From: Pedococcus bigeumensis
Lineage (GTDB): Bacteria; Actinomycetota; Actinomycetes; Actinomycetales; Dermatophilaceae
Reading direction: 5' to 3'
DNA length: 64,000 nucleotides
Assembly: GCF_006438965.1 (NCBI RefSeq)
Contig: NZ_RCZM01000001.1
Location: forward strand, 63,097 to 127,096
The notes under the pieces were generated by a model that was not told the origin of the DNA, ran no database searches, and worked only from the letters and a program-made list of their open reading frames with translations. Below, piece by piece: positions 63,340 through 64,000 of this stretch. Position 1 is the first letter of the stretch, and each line of letters starts with the position of its first letter. Made by a program: the position numbers and the translations under genes.

Positions 63340-64000
63340 TCACCCGTCCGGGGTTGCCTGCTCGCTCGCGCCGCCGGTGCCGGCCGCCCGGGCGCTCGGA
63401 CCACCGCGTCCGGTGGTCCGCGGGTCGATGTACCCGCCCTCGGGCGGCACCATCTCCGCGCGTACGCCGAGCAGCCGGATGGGCCGGTCGTCGTCCAGCG
63501 CGGCGAGCAGGTCGAGCGCGGTCTGCGCGATGACCTCGGGGTCGAGCGTCGGCTCGCCCAGCTTGCGCACCCGGGTGGTCGTGAAGAACGGCGCGAACCG
63601 GACCTTGAGGAAGACCCGCTGGCAGGCGCGGTCCTCACGCCGGATGTCCTCGACGACCTGCTCGGCCAGGGTGTGGATGGCTGTGGCGATCTCGGACGGC
63701 TCCACGAGGTTGGTCTGGTAGGTCACCTCGCGGCCGTGGGCTCGGGCGACCCACGGGGTGTCGTCGACCGTCGCCGAGCTCACGCCCCTGCCGAGGCGGC
63801 CGTAGTGCGGTCCCATGGTCGGGCCGAACTCGGCCACCAGGGTCGCCTCGTCGGCATCGGCCAGGTCGCGCACCGTCTGGTAGCCGTGGGAGGCCAGCCG
63901 CTGCGAGATCTTCGAGCCCACCCCCCACAACGCGATGGTCGGCCGGTCGCCCATCACCTCGAACCAGTTGTCGCGGGTCAGCTCGAATACACCTCGGGGC
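63340..64000 (-). CDS. dinB: DNA polymerase IV, C-terminal part (cut by right edge)
   Basis: About 220 residues of a Y-family polymerase. The frame is open to the window edge, and the first visible residues (PRGVFELTRDNWFEVMGDRPTIALWGVG) continue the thumb helix-hairpin-helix (GVGSKISQRLASHGYQTVRDLA) and the little-finger domain (GREVTYQTNLVEPSEI...VFLKVRFAPFFTTTR). The palm with catalytic carboxylates lies outside. It makes error-prone translesion DNA; whether a beta-clamp motif closes the C-terminus is not clear from the tail (QATPDG). Confidence 0.9.
   Translation of the reverse strand, partial: PRGVFELTRDNWFEVMGDRPTIALWGVGSKISQRLASHGYQTVRDLADADEATLVAEFGPTMGPHYGRLGRGVSSATVDDTPWVARAHGREVTYQTNLVEPSEIATAIHTLAEQVVEDIRREDRACQRVFLKVRFAPFFTTTRVRKLGEPTLDPEVIAQTALDLLAALDDDRPIRLLGVRAEMVPPEGGYIDPRTTGRGGPSARAAGTGGASEQATPDG

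Overview
This window is a stretch of ordinary chromosome from a high-GC (roughly 70% by eye) actinobacterium. Mycothiol chemistry (Mca), a WhiB2-type Fe-S regulator, a GuaB2-GuaB3-GMC oxidoreductase block, MurT/GatD, a CIRCE-controlled groES, a TIGR02569 protein and a Lia-like PspC two-component system all point to Actinomycetes. The overall style (short intergenic regions, many GTG starts, many 4-base GTGA/ATGA overlaps) resembles Intrasporangiaceae (Janibacter/Phycicoccus/Terrabacter group), but that placement is inference. I saw no rRNA, tRNA, CRISPR array, insertion sequence or prophage.

Layout. 1-3.5 kb: the 3' end of ilvA faces greA across a strong bidirectional terminator; then a DUF4307 protein, mca with a coupled small membrane protein, and a glyoxalase-like protein. 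3.5-8 kb: an XRE-type regulator divergent from an aldo/keto reductase with a perfect 10-10-10 inverted repeat between them; a TrhA/hemolysin-III membrane protein with its own palindromic operator candidate; an acyl-CoA thioesterase-like protein divergent from a Z-prenyl diphosphate synthase. 8-14.5 kb: a PIN-PhoH ATPase, a secreted lytic-transglycosylase-like protein with a structured, attenuator-like leader, then a leftward group coaA, CDP-alcohol phosphatidyltransferase, VTT-like membrane protein, fumC. 14.5-23.3 kb: a rightward run glmS-acpS-nnr-alr-hydrolase-tsaE-tsaB-rimI-tsaD, most junctions overlapping. 23.3-29.4 kb: a GH3 lipoprotein, a nucleoside hydrolase-ribokinase pair, a secreted ARB-07466/M15-like protein, a THUMP-like methyltransferase and a GNAT protein.

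29.4-37 kb: groES with two CIRCE operators, groEL with a His-Gly tail, an ECF-sigma/membrane fusion, an S4 protein, whiB2, guaB and guaB3. 37-46 kb: an aldehyde dehydrogenase and a cholesterol-oxidase-like GMC protein, then an AbiEi/DUF559-like gene bracketed by palindromic repeats, then a strongly asymmetric heterodimeric ABC exporter. 46-54 kb: SURF1, DUF3817, guaA, an acyltransferase, an acyl-ACP desaturase, a PNPOx-like protein and murT-gatD followed by a kinase-like protein. 54-64 kb: a frameshifted glyoxalase-like gene, a glycolipid-type cluster (flippase-like protein, PIG-L deacetylase, GT4), a Nudix hydrolase, the Lia-like module (PspC/LiaF protein, PspC-histidine kinase, NarL-type regulator) with helically phased ACCCTGA repeats, a small membrane protein and the 3' part of dinB, cut by the right edge.

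The most unusual signals are not genes. (1) The 8-mer GTATGCCG/CGGCATAC occurs about 43 times on the two strands together, against about 2 expected; it is orientation-neutral, forces rare codons such as ATA-Ile, and forms inverted pairs in two intergenic sites, like a DNA-uptake or recombination word. (2) A solitary nuclease-like gene is bracketed by two related palindromes, a REP/RAYT-like arrangement. (3) A closed-stem leader followed by a terminator hairpin precedes the lytic-transglycosylase-like gene. (4) A recurrent TANNNT-N6/7-start pattern suggests many leaderless promoters.
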